Notes: generated by a model from the sequence alone, not told the origin. Numbered from the stretch's first letter, positions 44,586-53,942 are shown. The stretch is DNA of 64,000 bases from Clostridium hydrogenum (GCF_021432385.1 NZ_JAEACT010000004.1:682001-746000); one strand, 5' to 3'. Made by a program: numbers and translations.

Positions 44586-45143
44586 TTATAATTCACATTT
44601 ATCTGAAAAACCTTCCGGAGGAACTCCTAACCCATGAATTAATCTTGCCCAATAATTAACTTGAGCAATTGTGCTAGCTAATATTACAACCTCTCTCTCA
44701 GTAAAATTAGCTAGTAAGCTGTCCTTAACTTCCTTTTTTAATTTAATTGGCGTTGAACAAATAGCTTTCACATACTCTATAACTATTCTCTCTTTTTCAG
44801 AAAATGTAGTAACTTTGTCAATATCAACTCGTCCCGAAAGAGCATTCATTTCTTGTTTACTTATACCACTTTTCTCATAACCAAATGAATTCATGTCTAT
44901 GCAAAAAGCGCAAGATACTGCAAGAGAAGCTTGAATCCTTACAATTTTTAGTACACGTTCATTTAAATCTTTCTTTCCATGTGCAACCAAGGCTTCTAAA
45001 ACTCCCGAACTTATAGCTACTCTTGGATACCAAGCGAGCAATTTAGGGACAAGCAAGTCCTTTCCAGTAACTCTCCTTGAAATCATAATTCCAAACTTTA
45101 AAAAAAATGGTATTTTCTTAGGTGGCTTAATAAATGCATCCAT
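44586..45143 (-). CDS. Carboxymuconolactone decarboxylase/AhpD-like protein
   Basis: 185 residues, all-helical AhpD-like fold. The motif SCAFCIDMNSFG holds the CXXC and nearby acidic residue used by AhpD-type peroxidases as a thiol redox centre. It may reduce peroxides or act in redox detoxification; the substrate is unknown. TAGGAGGAA precedes ATG 45143. A terminator follows. Confidence 0.82.
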   Translation of the reverse strand: MDAFIKPPKKIPFFLKFGIMISRRVTGKDLLVPKLLAWYPRVAISSGVLEALVAHGKKDLNERVLKIVRIQASLAVSCAFCIDMNSFGYEKSGISKQEMNALSGRVDIDKVTTFSEKERIVIEYVKAICSTPIKLKKEVKDSLLANFTEREVVILASTIAQVNYWARLIHGLGVPPEGFSDKCEL

Positions 45144-45254
45144 ACGCTTTCCTCCTATAGTATCTTTATAAGGTATATTATCATTTTATTAATATTATAG
45201 TTGTAATTAAACTTTGTCAATATTTAAATAATTGGCCACTTTCCATTTTATAAC

Positions 45255-45335
45255 ATCGTCTTTCATCAAAGCATTCTATCCTTCCAAAACCTTGTGCAAG
45301 TGTTATTACAATTAAATCTAATAAGTTTTGTTTTC
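45255..45335 (-). pseudogene. Remnant of a second lgt gene
   Basis: On the minus strand the stretch reads LLDLIVITLAQGFGRIECF, matching LDLIVPAIALAQGFGRIGCF of intact lgt, and breaks down on both sides. About 27 codons survive. It shows a past second lgt copy or a transferred fragment in front of the CoA-disulfide reductase gene. Confidence 0.6.
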
Positions 45336-45396
45336 TAAAAATATTTTTATGTAATTCAGAGAATACTAAAAACACAAAAGCAAAGGAGGAAATTTC

Positions 45397-47055
45397 ATGA
45401 GTAAAAAAATATTAATTGTTGGTGGTGTTGCTGGAGGAGCATCTACAGCTGCAAGACTAAGAAGATTAGATGAAAATGCTGAAATAATAATGTTTGAACG
45501 CGATGAGTATATATCTTTTGCAAATTGCGGTTTACCTTATTACATAGGCGAAACAATTAAAGAAAGAGAAAATCTTTTAGTTCAAACACCAGAAAGTATG
45601 CTTGCTAGATTTAACATAGGTGTAAGAATTAACAGTGAAGTTATGAGTATTGATACCCATAAGAAGTCAGTTCAAATAAAAAGCAAAGACAAAGGAAGTT
45701 ATGAAGAAAGCTATGACTACTTAGTATTATCTCCTGGAGCAAAAGCTATCAAACCTCCAATTGAAGGAATAGATAGTAAAAGAATCTTTACATTAAGAAA
45801 TATGCAGGATACAGATAAAATAAAAACATTAATTGATAAAAACACTATATCAAATGCCGTTGTTATTGGTGGAGGTTATGTTGGCGTTGAAATGGCTGAA
45901 AATCTTAAAGAAAGAGGGCTACAGGTAACATTAGTTGAAGCTGCCCATCATATTCTAGCACCTTTTGATTCAGATATAGTTGTTATGGCTGAAAATGAAC
46001 TTATAAAGAATGATATAAAATTAATATTAAATGATGGAGTTAAAGCTTTTAAAGACACTGAAAGTAGCATTGAAATCACTTTAAGCAGTGATAATAAGCT
46101 TACTGCTGATTTAGTTATATTAGCTATTGGTGTAACCCCCGATACTAATTTTCTAAAAAGCAGCGGAATAAATTTAGGAATTAAAGGTCATATATTAGTT
46201 GACGATAAAATGCAAACAAATATAAAAAATATATATGCTGTTGGAGATGCCATTGAAGTAGTTGATTTTGTTAATAAAAAAGCAACGGCTATTCCATTAG
46301 CTGGACCAGCAAATAAACAAGGTAGAATAGCTGCCGATAATATAGCCGAATTAAATTCAACTTATAAAGGTACTCAAGGCACTGCAATAATTAAAATTTT
46401 TAGTTTAACAGCTGCAAGTACAGGAAATAATGAGCGAACCTTGAAAAGGCTTAATATACCTTATAAAGTTATTTATATACATCCATTATCACATGCTTCC
46501 TATTATCCTGGTGCCCTTCCACTAACCTTAAAACTTATATTTAATAATGAAGGCAAAATTTTAGGTGCTCAAGCTATAGGCTATAATGGAGTTGACAAGC
46601 GAATTGATGTTATAGCTACAGTAATGCGACTTGACGGTACAATATACGATTTAGAAGAACTTGAATTATGCTATGCACCACCATTTTCCTCTGCAAAAGA
46701 TCCAGTAAATATGGCTGGTTTTGTAGCTGAAAATGTTCTTTCTGGAAGAATGGATTCTATTACTCCAGAGGATTATTTCAATTACAATAAAGAAAACACC
46801 GTTCTTTTGGATGTACGTTCAAAAACAGAATTTAATAATGGTCATATTGAAGGTGCTGAAAATATCCCTGTAGATGAACTAAGAAGAAATCTTAATAAAT
46901 TAGATAAAAATAAAGAAATACTTGAATATTGTCAAGTTGGACTAAGAGGCTATATTGCTTCAAGAATACTTTCTCAAAATGGATTTAAAGTTAAAAACAT
47001 GACTGGTGGATATAAAAATGCATCACTTTTAAGCTTTATTCCTAAAAGCAAATAA
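45397..47055 (+). CDS. CoA-disulfide reductase with C-terminal rhodanese domain
   Basis: 552 residues. The flavoprotein half begins ILIVGGVAGGASTAARLRRL and has the single active-site Cys in FANCGLPYYIG, as in CoADR and NADH oxidase/persulfide reductases, not the two-Cys disulfide reductases. NAD- and FAD-binding motifs VVIGGGYVGVEMAE and VGDAIEVVD follow. The last 90 residues form a rhodanese domain with the active Cys in EYCQVGLRG. CoADR-Rhd enzymes reduce CoA persulfides, polysulfide or sulfur. AAAGGAGG precedes the ATG. A stand-alone rhodanese gene follows 26 bp later. Confidence 0.92.
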   Translation: MSKKILIVGGVAGGASTAARLRRLDENAEIIMFERDEYISFANCGLPYYIGETIKERENLLVQTPESMLARFNIGVRINSEVMSIDTHKKSVQIKSKDKGSYEESYDYLVLSPGAKAIKPPIEGIDSKRIFTLRNMQDTDKIKTLIDKNTISNAVVIGGGYVGVEMAENLKERGLQVTLVEAAHHILAPFDSDIVVMAENELIKNDIKLILNDGVKAFKDTESSIEITLSSDNKLTADLVILAIGVTPDTNFLKSSGINLGIKGHILVDDKMQTNIKNIYAVGDAIEVVDFVNKKATAIPLAGPANKQGRIAADNIAELNSTYKGTQGTAIIKIFSLTAASTGNNERTLKRLNIPYKVIYIHPLSHASYYPGALPLTLKLIFNNEGKILGAQAIGYNGVDKRIDVIATVMRLDGTIYDLEELELCYAPPFSSAKDPVNMAGFVAENVLSGRMDSITPEDYFNYNKENTVLLDVRSKTEFNNGHIEGAENIPVDELRRNLNKLDKNKEILEYCQVGLRGYIASRILSQNGFKVKNMTGGYKNASLLSFIPKSK

Positions 47056-47081
47056 AAAATAAATATACTTGGAGGTAACAT

Positions 47082-47420
47082 ATGAATATATTTAATTTGT
47101 TCACACCAAAATCTAATAATAAAATAAATGATGAGAAATTAAAAGAAATGCTTGAAAGCTCAACTCCCCCTATTTTATTTGATGTTAGAACACCTGAAGA
47201 ATACTCTACTGGGCATATACCAAAAAGCAAAAATGTTCCTGTCCAAAATTTTGAGAATTCTATTAAAAAAATGAACTTAAAAACGGATTCTCCAATAGTA
47301 GTATATTGTCAAAGTGGTATGAGGTCTTCCAAGGCCTATGGAATACTACATCAACTAGGATTTAAAGAAGTGTATAACCTTGGTGGAATTGGCAATTGGC
47401 ACTATGATTTAAAACGTTAA
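47082..47420 (+). CDS. Single-domain rhodanese
   Basis: 112 residues with FDVRTPEEYSTGHIP and the active-site loop VYCQSGMRSS. It transfers sulfane sulfur and most likely works with the CoA-disulfide reductase upstream (26 bp, GGAGG start). No signal peptide is evident; a short N-terminal extension precedes the domain. Confidence 0.9.
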   Translation: MNIFNLFTPKSNNKINDEKLKEMLESSTPPILFDVRTPEEYSTGHIPKSKNVPVQNFENSIKKMNLKTDSPIVVYCQSGMRSSKAYGILHQLGFKEVYNLGGIGNWHYDLKR

Positions 47421-47424
47421 ACTA

Positions 47425-47719
47425 AGGTGTAGTGCCAAACCAAATAACATGGGACAGGTGCATTAAAAATAATGTGGTATACGAGTATCTTGAAATCTTA
47501 AATAAAATTAATAAAACTAAGTGGCAAATTTTCCGAAAACTTAAGAACTTTCAATAACTCGCTGAGAAGCTGCTCAAACAATTGAAAGTTCTAAAGTTAT
47601 CAAAAAATTTCCCACTAAGTTTTATACAATTTTATTTAAAATATTTCTTCGACACTCGTATGCCACATCATTTTTTTAATGCACCTGTCCCATGTTATTT
47701 TGGTATCTGCACTACACCT
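47425..47719. repeat. Family-4 long palindromic element
   Basis: A 295-bp near-complete palindrome. Outer arms AGGTGTAGTGC and GCACTACACCT, then about 45 bp more pair, including AACATGGGACAGGTGCATT and its complement. The middle pairs CTTAGTGGGAAA-type sequence, and at 47545-47591 an apical stem GAACTTTCAAT / ATTGAAAGTTC closes a loop containing CTCGCTGAGAAGC. It follows the rhodanese gene and may terminate it. A degraded family-1 element comes next. Confidence 0.85.
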
Positions 47720-47769
47720 TTATTTCTGTACAATGCTTAAATAAATTGATTTTACATTATTCCAAGTAA

Positions 47770-47906
47770 AGAGTAGAAAACGGAGAGTTAAGGATAATTT
47801 TTCTCCACTAACGCTACGAAAAACCTTAAAACTTAATGACAACGCAATTGCGTTGTAAATAGCATTCAGCGAATCAAAATGTAAATTATCATTCACTCTA
47901 CTCTTC
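47770..47906. repeat. Degraded family-1 element, copy E
   Basis: Shares GAGTAG...GAGAGTTAAGGATAATTTTTCTCC, the AAACTTAATG centre and the complement ATCATTCACTCTACTC, but lost the GTAC runs. With family 4 it fills 47421-47976. Confidence 0.6.
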
Positions 47907-47976
47907 TTTTAGTTCGTCTAATAAAAACATTAGTTTAAAACAGATATAAATGAAAAAATCTTAAGTCCAAACATGA

Positions 47977-48357
47977 TTAAGATAATATAAAATTAAATAA
48001 ATATCCAGTAAATATAATTCCTAATCCTACAACAACATAAAATACTGCTAACAATTTAGGTTTTAGAACTCTCCTTAAAAGAATCCCTTCTGGTAAACTT
48101 AAACCTGTAACTGCCATCATAAATGCAAGAGAAGTTCCCATTGAAACACCTGCTCTTGTAAGCTCACTAACCAATGGTATTACACCAGCTGCATTAGAAT
48201 ACAACGGAATTCCTATTATTACAGCTACAAATACAGCAAAAGGATTATTTTTTCCTGCATACTTGGCTAAAGCACCTGCTGGAATCCATCCATGTATAAC
48301 ACCTCCTATGGCAATACCTATTATTACATATAGGGGTAGCGCCAACATTTCCGACAA
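47977..48357 (-). pseudogene. Truncated duplicate of the DUF318 permease, fused to a family-5 element end
   Basis: Codons for the C-terminal 117 residues match the intact permease at 53943 almost identically (VIIGIAIGGVIHGWIPAGAL onward). The homology stops exactly at 48331. From there the sequence is the end of a family-5 palindrome (48332-48372), which supplies the first codons MSEMLALPL of the present 126-residue frame. The N-terminal two thirds, including the CSCSAVPL motif, are gone, so it is probably not a working transporter. Confidence 0.8.
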
Positions 48358-48435
48358 AACCCACGCTAAGACAAAAATGGATGAAAAATTAAATTTACAC
48401 CCACTTTAAGACATATATTAACATTAAAATTTCAT

Positions 48436-48675
48436 TTAACTATTACAACAACCACAGGCACAATTATCAGTTTGTCCATTATCACCAACATATTGAATAG
48501 CTCCAGAAGGACATAATGATTGGCAGCCTTTACAGCCTTGAACACAACCTTCTGGAAAAACTACAATTGGTCTATTTTCCTCCTTTTTATAAACTCCATG
48601 TTTACACTTGTTAAAACAAGCTCCGCATTCTTTACAAAGTTCATAATGGATTACTGGATACCATGTTTTTGACAT
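48436..48675 (-). CDS. 4Fe-4S ferredoxin-like protein
   Basis: 79 residues with CKECGACFNKC and CKGCQSLCPSGAIQY, two cluster-binding motifs, and an extra Cys tail CACGCCNS. The first motif is CX2CX2CX3C and the second is CX2CX3CP. The tail may bind metal. A GGGAGG site precedes ATG 48675. It lies in a region of permeases and metal transporters; its redox partner is unknown. Cytosolic. Confidence 0.8.
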   Translation of the reverse strand: MSKTWYPVIHYELCKECGACFNKCKHGVYKKEENRPIVVFPEGCVQGCKGCQSLCPSGAIQYVGDNGQTDNCACGCCNS

Positions 48676-48703
48676 ATATTTAATCCTCCCTAAAATAGTT
48701 ATT

Positions 48704-48729
48704 TATAAAGTGATAGAAATCACTTTATA
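48704..48729. promoter_or_regulatory. 11-bp perfect inverted repeat before the ferredoxin gene
   Basis: TATAAAGTGAT, spacer AGAA, ATCACTTTATA. It lies 29 bp upstream of the ferredoxin ATG and 13 bp past a permease pseudogene stop, so it could be an operator or a weak terminator (no U-tract). Confidence 0.4.
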
Positions 48730-48742
48730 GCTCTCTTATTTT

Positions 48743-48958
48743 TTATAGATTTTCTGAATTATTATAAATCTTTTTTATCTCATCCTTAGAAACAAATGCT
48801 GATAATATATAAGCATTTATTATGATCCCTGGAATATAAATTAATAATCTTGTTTATGCAAATATCTTTCCAAGTACTGATATTTCAAATAGTAACATTG
48901 GAATTTTAGTAGTAAACCAAGCCCATATAAACACTAGAATCTTATCAATTTTTACCAC
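48743..48958 (-). pseudogene. Fragment of a half-size COG0701-like permease
   Basis: One frame reads VKIDKILVFIWAWFTTKIP then MLLFEISVLGKIFA, a stop, then TRLLIYIPGIIINAYILSAF and a final stop at 48743. This hydrophobic pattern matches the small permease subfamily. The N-terminus is absent and one in-frame stop interrupts it. It begins where the CDF C-terminal frame ends. Confidence 0.55.
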
Positions 48959-48959
48959 T

Positions 48960-49178
48960 TTATTCATTCTTTACTATTTCAGTATTATTACAGCCGTTAT
49001 ATTCAAACTGAATTGTAATATGCTTAATATCAAAATGCTCTTTCAATTCATGTTTTATATTTTCATAGATTTTTACCGTTTCGCTTATTAATATATCTTG
49101 TTTTAAGTTAACATGGGCTTCAAAGAATATATTACTTTCATTTAATCCCCATATATGTACATGATGAATGTTTTTCAC
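48960..49178 (-). pseudogene. CDF transporter C-terminal part (second half of frameshifted gene)
   Basis: 72 residues starting GTG AAA AAC, with IHHVHIWGLNESNIFFEAHV, the cytosolic dimerisation domain of cation diffusion facilitators. It begins in a GTGA overlap with the TGA of the upstream part. Adding one base near 49180 would give one open frame of about 306 residues, normal for the family. It may be expressed by coupled re-initiation, but a simple frameshift is more likely. Confidence 0.65.
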
Positions 49179-49879
49179 GCCTTCATTTCTTCAAGTTCTT
49201 CAATAATTTCATTTATATTTATGTTTTCTGGAACTCCTTGCATCAAAATATTAATTGCTTGTTTTAGTATTTCATAACTTTCTTTAAGCACATATATTCC
49301 TATAATTATAGTAAGAAGTGGGTCAATCCAGTAAATATTAAAATAATAAATAATTATTCCGCCTATAACTACCCCTACTGAAGATAATGCATCACTTATA
49401 AGGTGAAGATATGTAGATTTCATATTTATATCTTCCTTTGAACCTTTACTAAGTAAATATGCTCCTAAAGCATTTGCAATAAGGCCTATTAATGCCACCC
49501 ATATAACTATTACACCATTTATTTTTTCTGGATTTATAAATTTAAAATATGCCTCTTTAAAAAGAAATAACGATATAACAATTAAAACTGTAGAATTAAC
49601 TACTGCCGCAATTATTGTAGAACGTTTATAACCAAAAGTTCTTTTTTCATCATTGCTTTTTTGTGATATTTTAATTGCAAAATAACTTACAACTATAGAT
49701 AGCATATCACTTAAATTATGAAGTGCATCAGACAGTAAAGATAAACTTCCTGAATATAGTCCTCCTATAACTTCTGCCACTGTTATAGCAAGATTCAGGA
49801 GCATTGTTATAAGCAGATTAATTCCTTTTACGTTGCTTACATCATGTGTATGACTATGTTCATGATTATGATTTGACAT
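49175..49879 (-). pseudogene. CDF (CzcD-like) metal transporter, N-terminal part
   Basis: 234 residues with a His-rich start (HNHEHSHTHDV), six membrane helices and the metal-site motifs SLSLLSDALHNLSDML and YLHLISDALSSVGVV (HxxxD and DxxxD pairs). It ends EEMKA at TGA 49175, just before the cytosolic domain, which continues in the next frame. Zinc or a related divalent cation would be exported. TAGGAGGAAC precedes ATG 49879. Membrane domains alone can work in some CDF proteins, so residual activity is possible. Confidence 0.75.
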
Positions 49880-49969
49880 AATTTTTGTTCCTCCTATTCA
49901 TAGTAAAAATCAAATTTAATTAAAAGGTATAATTTCATATCTATAATTTGTTATATCATATATACCTTT

Positions 49970-51358
49970 TTACTTTTTATTATTTCTGATAGCCGATATT
50001 GAAGCTCCAATGAAACTTAAAACCGCTGCTATATAATAAACATTTCTTGTACTTTGTAAAAATCTTATGTTATAGTCTGTTGTTTCTTTACCTAAAAATG
50101 CTGTAAATAATGCTACTGAGAAAGCTATTCCTATAACCATCCCCAAATTTTTAACAAGCTGAGTTATTCCATTTGCAGCTCCAAGCTTATTTTTAGGAAC
50201 GCTGCCCATTATACAACTATTGTTAGGCGATTGGAATAAACCTAAAGATAACCCCATTAAGAACATATAAAATAACACTAAATATATAGGAGTGTTTATA
50301 CTTATATTAGCAAGCAATATAAGCGCTATTCCATTTATCATCAAACCAGTTGATGTTAAAACCACTGCTCCAATTTTATCAGACAATGCTCCACTAAAAG
50401 GTGATATGATTGCCATTGCAATCGGAAATGCCATCATATATAAACCAGACTGTTGTGTGCTTATTCCTAAAACTTTCTGATAATAAAAAGGCATTAACAC
50501 TGTAGGTGAATACATAGTTAAAAAAGATATTAACGAAGCAATTATAGATGATGTAAATACCCAATCACTAAATAAACTTAAATGTACTACTGGATGACTA
50601 ACCTTCTTTTCCCAAAATATAAAAATTATAAATGCAATTAAAAATACTAGTAAACTACTATATATGATTGGATTACTTATCCCCATTTTATTTATATTTG
50701 AAAAACCATAAATAAAGGATACAATAGTAATTATTAATAATGAAGAACCTAAATAATCGAATTTAAAATCTTTATTCTTTTCTTTATTATCAGCAGGAAT
50801 TGTATGATATGATGCAATAAATCCTATAATAGAAACCACAAATGTTAAATAGAAAACACTTCTCCACCCTAATAAACCTATTATTATCCCCCCCAATGGT
50901 GGACCTGCAATACTTCCAATTGCCATAACAGTAGCAAGAACTCCTATATTTTTTCCTCTTTCAGATGAAGGATAATTTTCAGTTACTATGGCAAGTCCAT
51001 TTGCCATAACCATTGCTCCACCAACAGCTTGTAATACTCTCATAATAATAAGCATATAAAAACTTGTAGAAAATCCACATAATAACGTAAAAATAGATAT
51101 TACAAAAAAGCCCATATTATAAATTTTTCTTCTGCCAAAATTATCTGCTAAAGTTCCTAAAATGGGTAATAGTGCTGACATTATAAGTAGATATATAGAC
51201 GTTACCCATTGAACTGAATCAATGTCAACCTTTAATTGTTCTGAAATAACAGGTAATCCTACATTTACAACACCACTATCAAACATTGATAAGAATGCAC
51301 CAATCATAACTGTATATAATATAAATCTAGACTTTGCATACTCCTTACTTTCACTCAT
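49970..51358 (-). CDS. MFS drug/proton antiporter, DHA2 (EmrB/QacA) type
   Basis: 462 residues, about 14 membrane helices. Family motif A appears as LADNFGRRKIY and motif C as AIGSIAGPPLGGIIIG. It probably exports lipophilic drugs or metabolites. AAAAGGAG precedes ATG 51358. A stem of AAAAGGTATA / TATACCTTTT (49922-49970) overlaps its stop and may terminate it. Confidence 0.88.
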   Translation of the reverse strand: MSESKEYAKSRFILYTVMIGAFLSMFDSGVVNVGLPVISEQLKVDIDSVQWVTSIYLLIMSALLPILGTLADNFGRRKIYNMGFFVISIFTLLCGFSTSFYMLIIMRVLQAVGGAMVMANGLAIVTENYPSSERGKNIGVLATVMAIGSIAGPPLGGIIIGLLGWRSVFYLTFVVSIIGFIASYHTIPADNKEKNKDFKFDYLGSSLLIITIVSFIYGFSNINKMGISNPIIYSSLLVFLIAFIIFIFWEKKVSHPVVHLSLFSDWVFTSSIIASLISFLTMYSPTVLMPFYYQKVLGISTQQSGLYMMAFPIAMAIISPFSGALSDKIGAVVLTSTGLMINGIALILLANISINTPIYLVLFYMFLMGLSLGLFQSPNNSCIMGSVPKNKLGAANGITQLVKNLGMVIGIAFSVALFTAFLGKETTDYNIRFLQSTRNVYYIAAVLSFIGASISAIRNNKK

Positions 51359-51381
51359 TTCAAGTTCTCCTTTTTGCTACT

Positions 51382-51411
51382 AAAGTGCTTACAAATAAAT
51401 GTAAGCACTTT
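51382..51411. terminator. 12-bp-stem hairpin between DGC and MFS genes
   Basis: AAAGTGCTTACA / TGTAAGCACTTT with loop AATAAA, just past the stop of the DGC-domain gene at 51423. The U-tract is short (TTTA), so it may only attenuate read-through into the MFS gene. Confidence 0.6.
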
Positions 51412-51422
51412 AATATTATTAG

Positions 51423-51974
51423 TTATTTATCATATACTTTATTAATTTTTTCAACTACTGCATCTTTTATCATTTCTAAATCTGTTGAAGAATTCAAGTC
51501 AAAATTCTTTGGAACATTTAAATCTTTAGAAATAATAATATGTTCACCTGGATTAAACCCTGCTTTTTCAAGAGTTCTCTTTGCGCAACTCATTGGACAT
51601 CCATCAACAGCAACAATTCCTTTAGCATTTTTAGCTCCATTAGTTATATTAGCAAGACCAGCAGATATACTAGCAAGACATAGTAGTGCTGCTTTGTCAT
51701 AACCAACTTCATTTGCTGCCTTTACAGAAGAAAGCATAGTAGATTGGCCTACATTTGAAGCACCTGCACAATAAAATACTGCTACTGGACTTTTCTTCTC
51801 TTCAACTTCAATCCCCTTTGTCTTTTTATCCATATAAGGTAAATACCAATTATCTTTTGGCTTTTGTACATCTACCTTTTCACCAGTGCAACCGCAACCC
51901 ACATTATTTGCAGTTTCTACTTTCTTTGGTTCCTCATTAACTGAACCACATCCGCATCCTAAATTTTTTTTCAT
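51423..51974 (-). CDS. DGC-domain putative zinc-binding protein
   Basis: 183 residues. The Cys-rich N-terminus has GCGCGS and GCGCTGEK. The DGC domain follows with VFYCAGASNVGQSTMLS and VAVDGCPMSCAKRTLE, whose DGC and nearby Cys name the family; metal binding is predicted. These genes often neighbour ArsR- or metal-related genes. Function unknown. ATGGAGG precedes ATG 51974, 36 bp after the CMD-like gene. Confidence 0.8.
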   Translation of the reverse strand: MKKNLGCGCGSVNEEPKKVETANNVGCGCTGEKVDVQKPKDNWYLPYMDKKTKGIEVEEKKSPVAVFYCAGASNVGQSTMLSSVKAANEVGYDKAALLCLASISAGLANITNGAKNAKGIVAVDGCPMSCAKRTLEKAGFNPGEHIIISKDLNVPKNFDLNSSTDLEMIKDAVVEKINKVYDK

Positions 51975-52010
51975 AGTTTTTCTACCTCCATATATTAAAA
52001 TAATTATTTG

Positions 52011-52364
52011 TTATTTATTTTCTAAAAGCCATTCAAAAGCTGGTGCAGCATTTGATAGAGTCGTAGCAGCTTTAGCAAATTTAGCTAAAGCAAATACCTC
52101 CATTATTTCCTCAACAGTTGCTCCACTTTTCTTTGCAGCTTTAGTATTCATCATTATACAAGCTTGTGAATCTAATGCTATTGCTGCAGATAAAAGCATT
52201 AATGCTTTATATTTTCCTGGTATTGCACCTTTTGACATGACAAATTTCTTATCCATCATATGATTTACAACAAGACTTTCATCTAAATCTCCTAATACTT
52301 GTATTGGGTTTGGCACTTCACCATTTTCCTTTTTGATATTTTCCATTATTGATTCATAGTCCAT
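52011..52364 (-). CDS. Carboxymuconolactone decarboxylase-family protein
   Basis: 117 residues from ATG 52364 (an upstream TTG at 52388 is also possible, and AAAGGAG lies between them). The AhpD-like helical pattern reads ALMLLSAAIALDSQACIMMN, then TKAAKKSGATVEEI. Only one Cys remains in the usual CXXC region (SQACIMMN), so thiol-peroxidase activity is doubtful. It probably forms an operon with the DGC gene downstream. Confidence 0.75.
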   Translation of the reverse strand: MDYESIMENIKKENGEVPNPIQVLGDLDESLVVNHMMDKKFVMSKGAIPGKYKALMLLSAAIALDSQACIMMNTKAAKKSGATVEEIMEVFALAKFAKAATTLSNAAPAFEWLLENK

Positions 52365-52419
52365 AATATTAATATTTTCTCCTTTCAAAATTTATTATTT
52401 GTTTTTATAAAATTATAAT

Positions 52420-52600
52420 TCATTATGGGGTACAGCCAACATTTCCGACGAATACCACGCTAAGGAATGAGTTTTACAAATTTGCTAAAATGTAAAACTG
52501 GCAATATGTGGCTTATCGTGAGTAAAAATCAATGATTTTTGCAATTTTAGTTCTTAACGGCGGTTTTGTCGGAAATGTTGTCGGTACCCCATTATGATTA
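52420..52600. repeat. Family-5 palindromic element
   Basis: Arms CATTATGGGGTAC-GCCAACATTTCCGAC and GTCGGAAATGTTG-CGGTACCCCATTATG are nearly perfect inverted repeats, flanked on both sides by AATTATAATT (52411-52420, 52601-52610). One end of a second copy (48332-48372) forms the break point of the truncated permease. Confidence 0.8.
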
Positions 52601-52663
52601 AATTATAATTTCACATGATTTTTTTCATAATATATCAAACAAGACATTTTTAAAAATTCATCC

Positions 52664-53830
52664 TTATACATCTCGTATTAATAAAAAGCTTAATACTAAA
52701 GTAACAAGTAGTGCCAATCCATATATTATAAATATACTATTTAAAGAATAGGATACTATTATTTTTCCACCAATAGCAGTTCCAACTCCACCGCCACCCA
52801 TGAAACAAAATGCAACCAATGACATTGCTGCTCCTCTTGCTTTTTGTGCAAATCCTGTTGCTCTTGTAAGTAGAGTTGAATGTGTTAAAATAAATCCTAA
52901 TCCAAGTAGTCCTACTCCTAAAACAAGCAAGTAAATATTACTACCGAAATAGAAAATTATTATATCTGCAACCGATGCAAATATTAGTCCTAAACTTAAA
53001 ACTTTTTTCTGACCAAGCTTATTAGCTAATTTTCCACTTAATCTTCCTCCAATAACAGACATTATTCCGAAAGCAGTTAATATCATACCTATGCTAAAAT
53101 AATTAAAATTGTAAATTTTAGCTATATATGAACCTGTATAAGAAAAGCTTCCTACTATAAATATTCCTTCAAGTAAAACTATAAAATAAGTAAATAAACT
53201 CTTATAATTGGATAAAAGTATAAAATATGGCTTTAATATTTTACTGTTAGGATTTTTTTCTGATGATATCTTTTTATAATTAGCTATTAAAAGTATAGTT
53301 GGTATTAATGAAAGAACTGCATATGCTATAAATACACCTCTCCAATTTAAAAAATACGCTATAGTTCCCCCTATTGCCATACTTAATCCTTGACCTAAAA
53401 ATGATATTCCCATAAATGTTCCAATAGCTTGTTGCCTTTCTTCCATAGGAAATATATCACCAATAAGTGCAAGAGAAATTGGCATTACTGAAGCTGCAAA
53501 AATCCCTGTAAGACCTCTATATATTGCTAAATTAGTTAGTGATGAGCCTAATGCACATAGACCTGTTGCGATTGTGAACATAATTATAGAACAAGTTATA
53601 ACTTGTTTTTTACCGTATCTATCCGCTAGTGGTCCAAATATTATTTGAAATATTCCAAACGGAATCATGTATGCAGTAATAAGCAAACCTGCTTTAGCTA
53701 TATCAATATTTAAATTTTGAGCTACAGCAGGTAGTATAGGTGATACTACCCAGTTATCTGCCATAACTATAAATCCTGCTAACCCTAGTAGTATAATAAT
53801 ACTATTTTTATTTATATTCTTATTTCCCAT
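52664..53830 (-). CDS. MFS transporter, DHA1-like
   Basis: 388 residues, 12 membrane helices. Motif A is FGPLADRYGKKQVI. The first helix NWVVSPILPAVAQNL and the IMSVIGGRLSGKLANKLGQK repeat are typical of drug/metabolite efflux MFS proteins. GAAAGGGA precedes ATG 53830. Substrate unknown; its neighbours suggest an efflux or metal-stress region. Confidence 0.85.
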   Translation of the reverse strand: MGNKNINKNSIIILLGLAGFIVMADNWVVSPILPAVAQNLNIDIAKAGLLITAYMIPFGIFQIIFGPLADRYGKKQVITCSIIMFTIATGLCALGSSLTNLAIYRGLTGIFAASVMPISLALIGDIFPMEERQQAIGTFMGISFLGQGLSMAIGGTIAYFLNWRGVFIAYAVLSLIPTILLIANYKKISSEKNPNSKILKPYFILLSNYKSLFTYFIVLLEGIFIVGSFSYTGSYIAKIYNFNYFSIGMILTAFGIMSVIGGRLSGKLANKLGQKKVLSLGLIFASVADIIIFYFGSNIYLLVLGVGLLGLGFILTHSTLLTRATGFAQKARGAAMSLVAFCFMGGGGVGTAIGGKIIVSYSLNSIFIIYGLALLVTLVLSFLLIRDV

Positions 53831-53942
53831 ATTAAAATTTCCCTTTCGTTAATTATTACGCTAGTTAAGCTGTAAAAATATAAAAATTAAATAACTATCC
53901 ATCTTTTACTTGTAATTAACATCTATATAGCCTACCTAAAAA

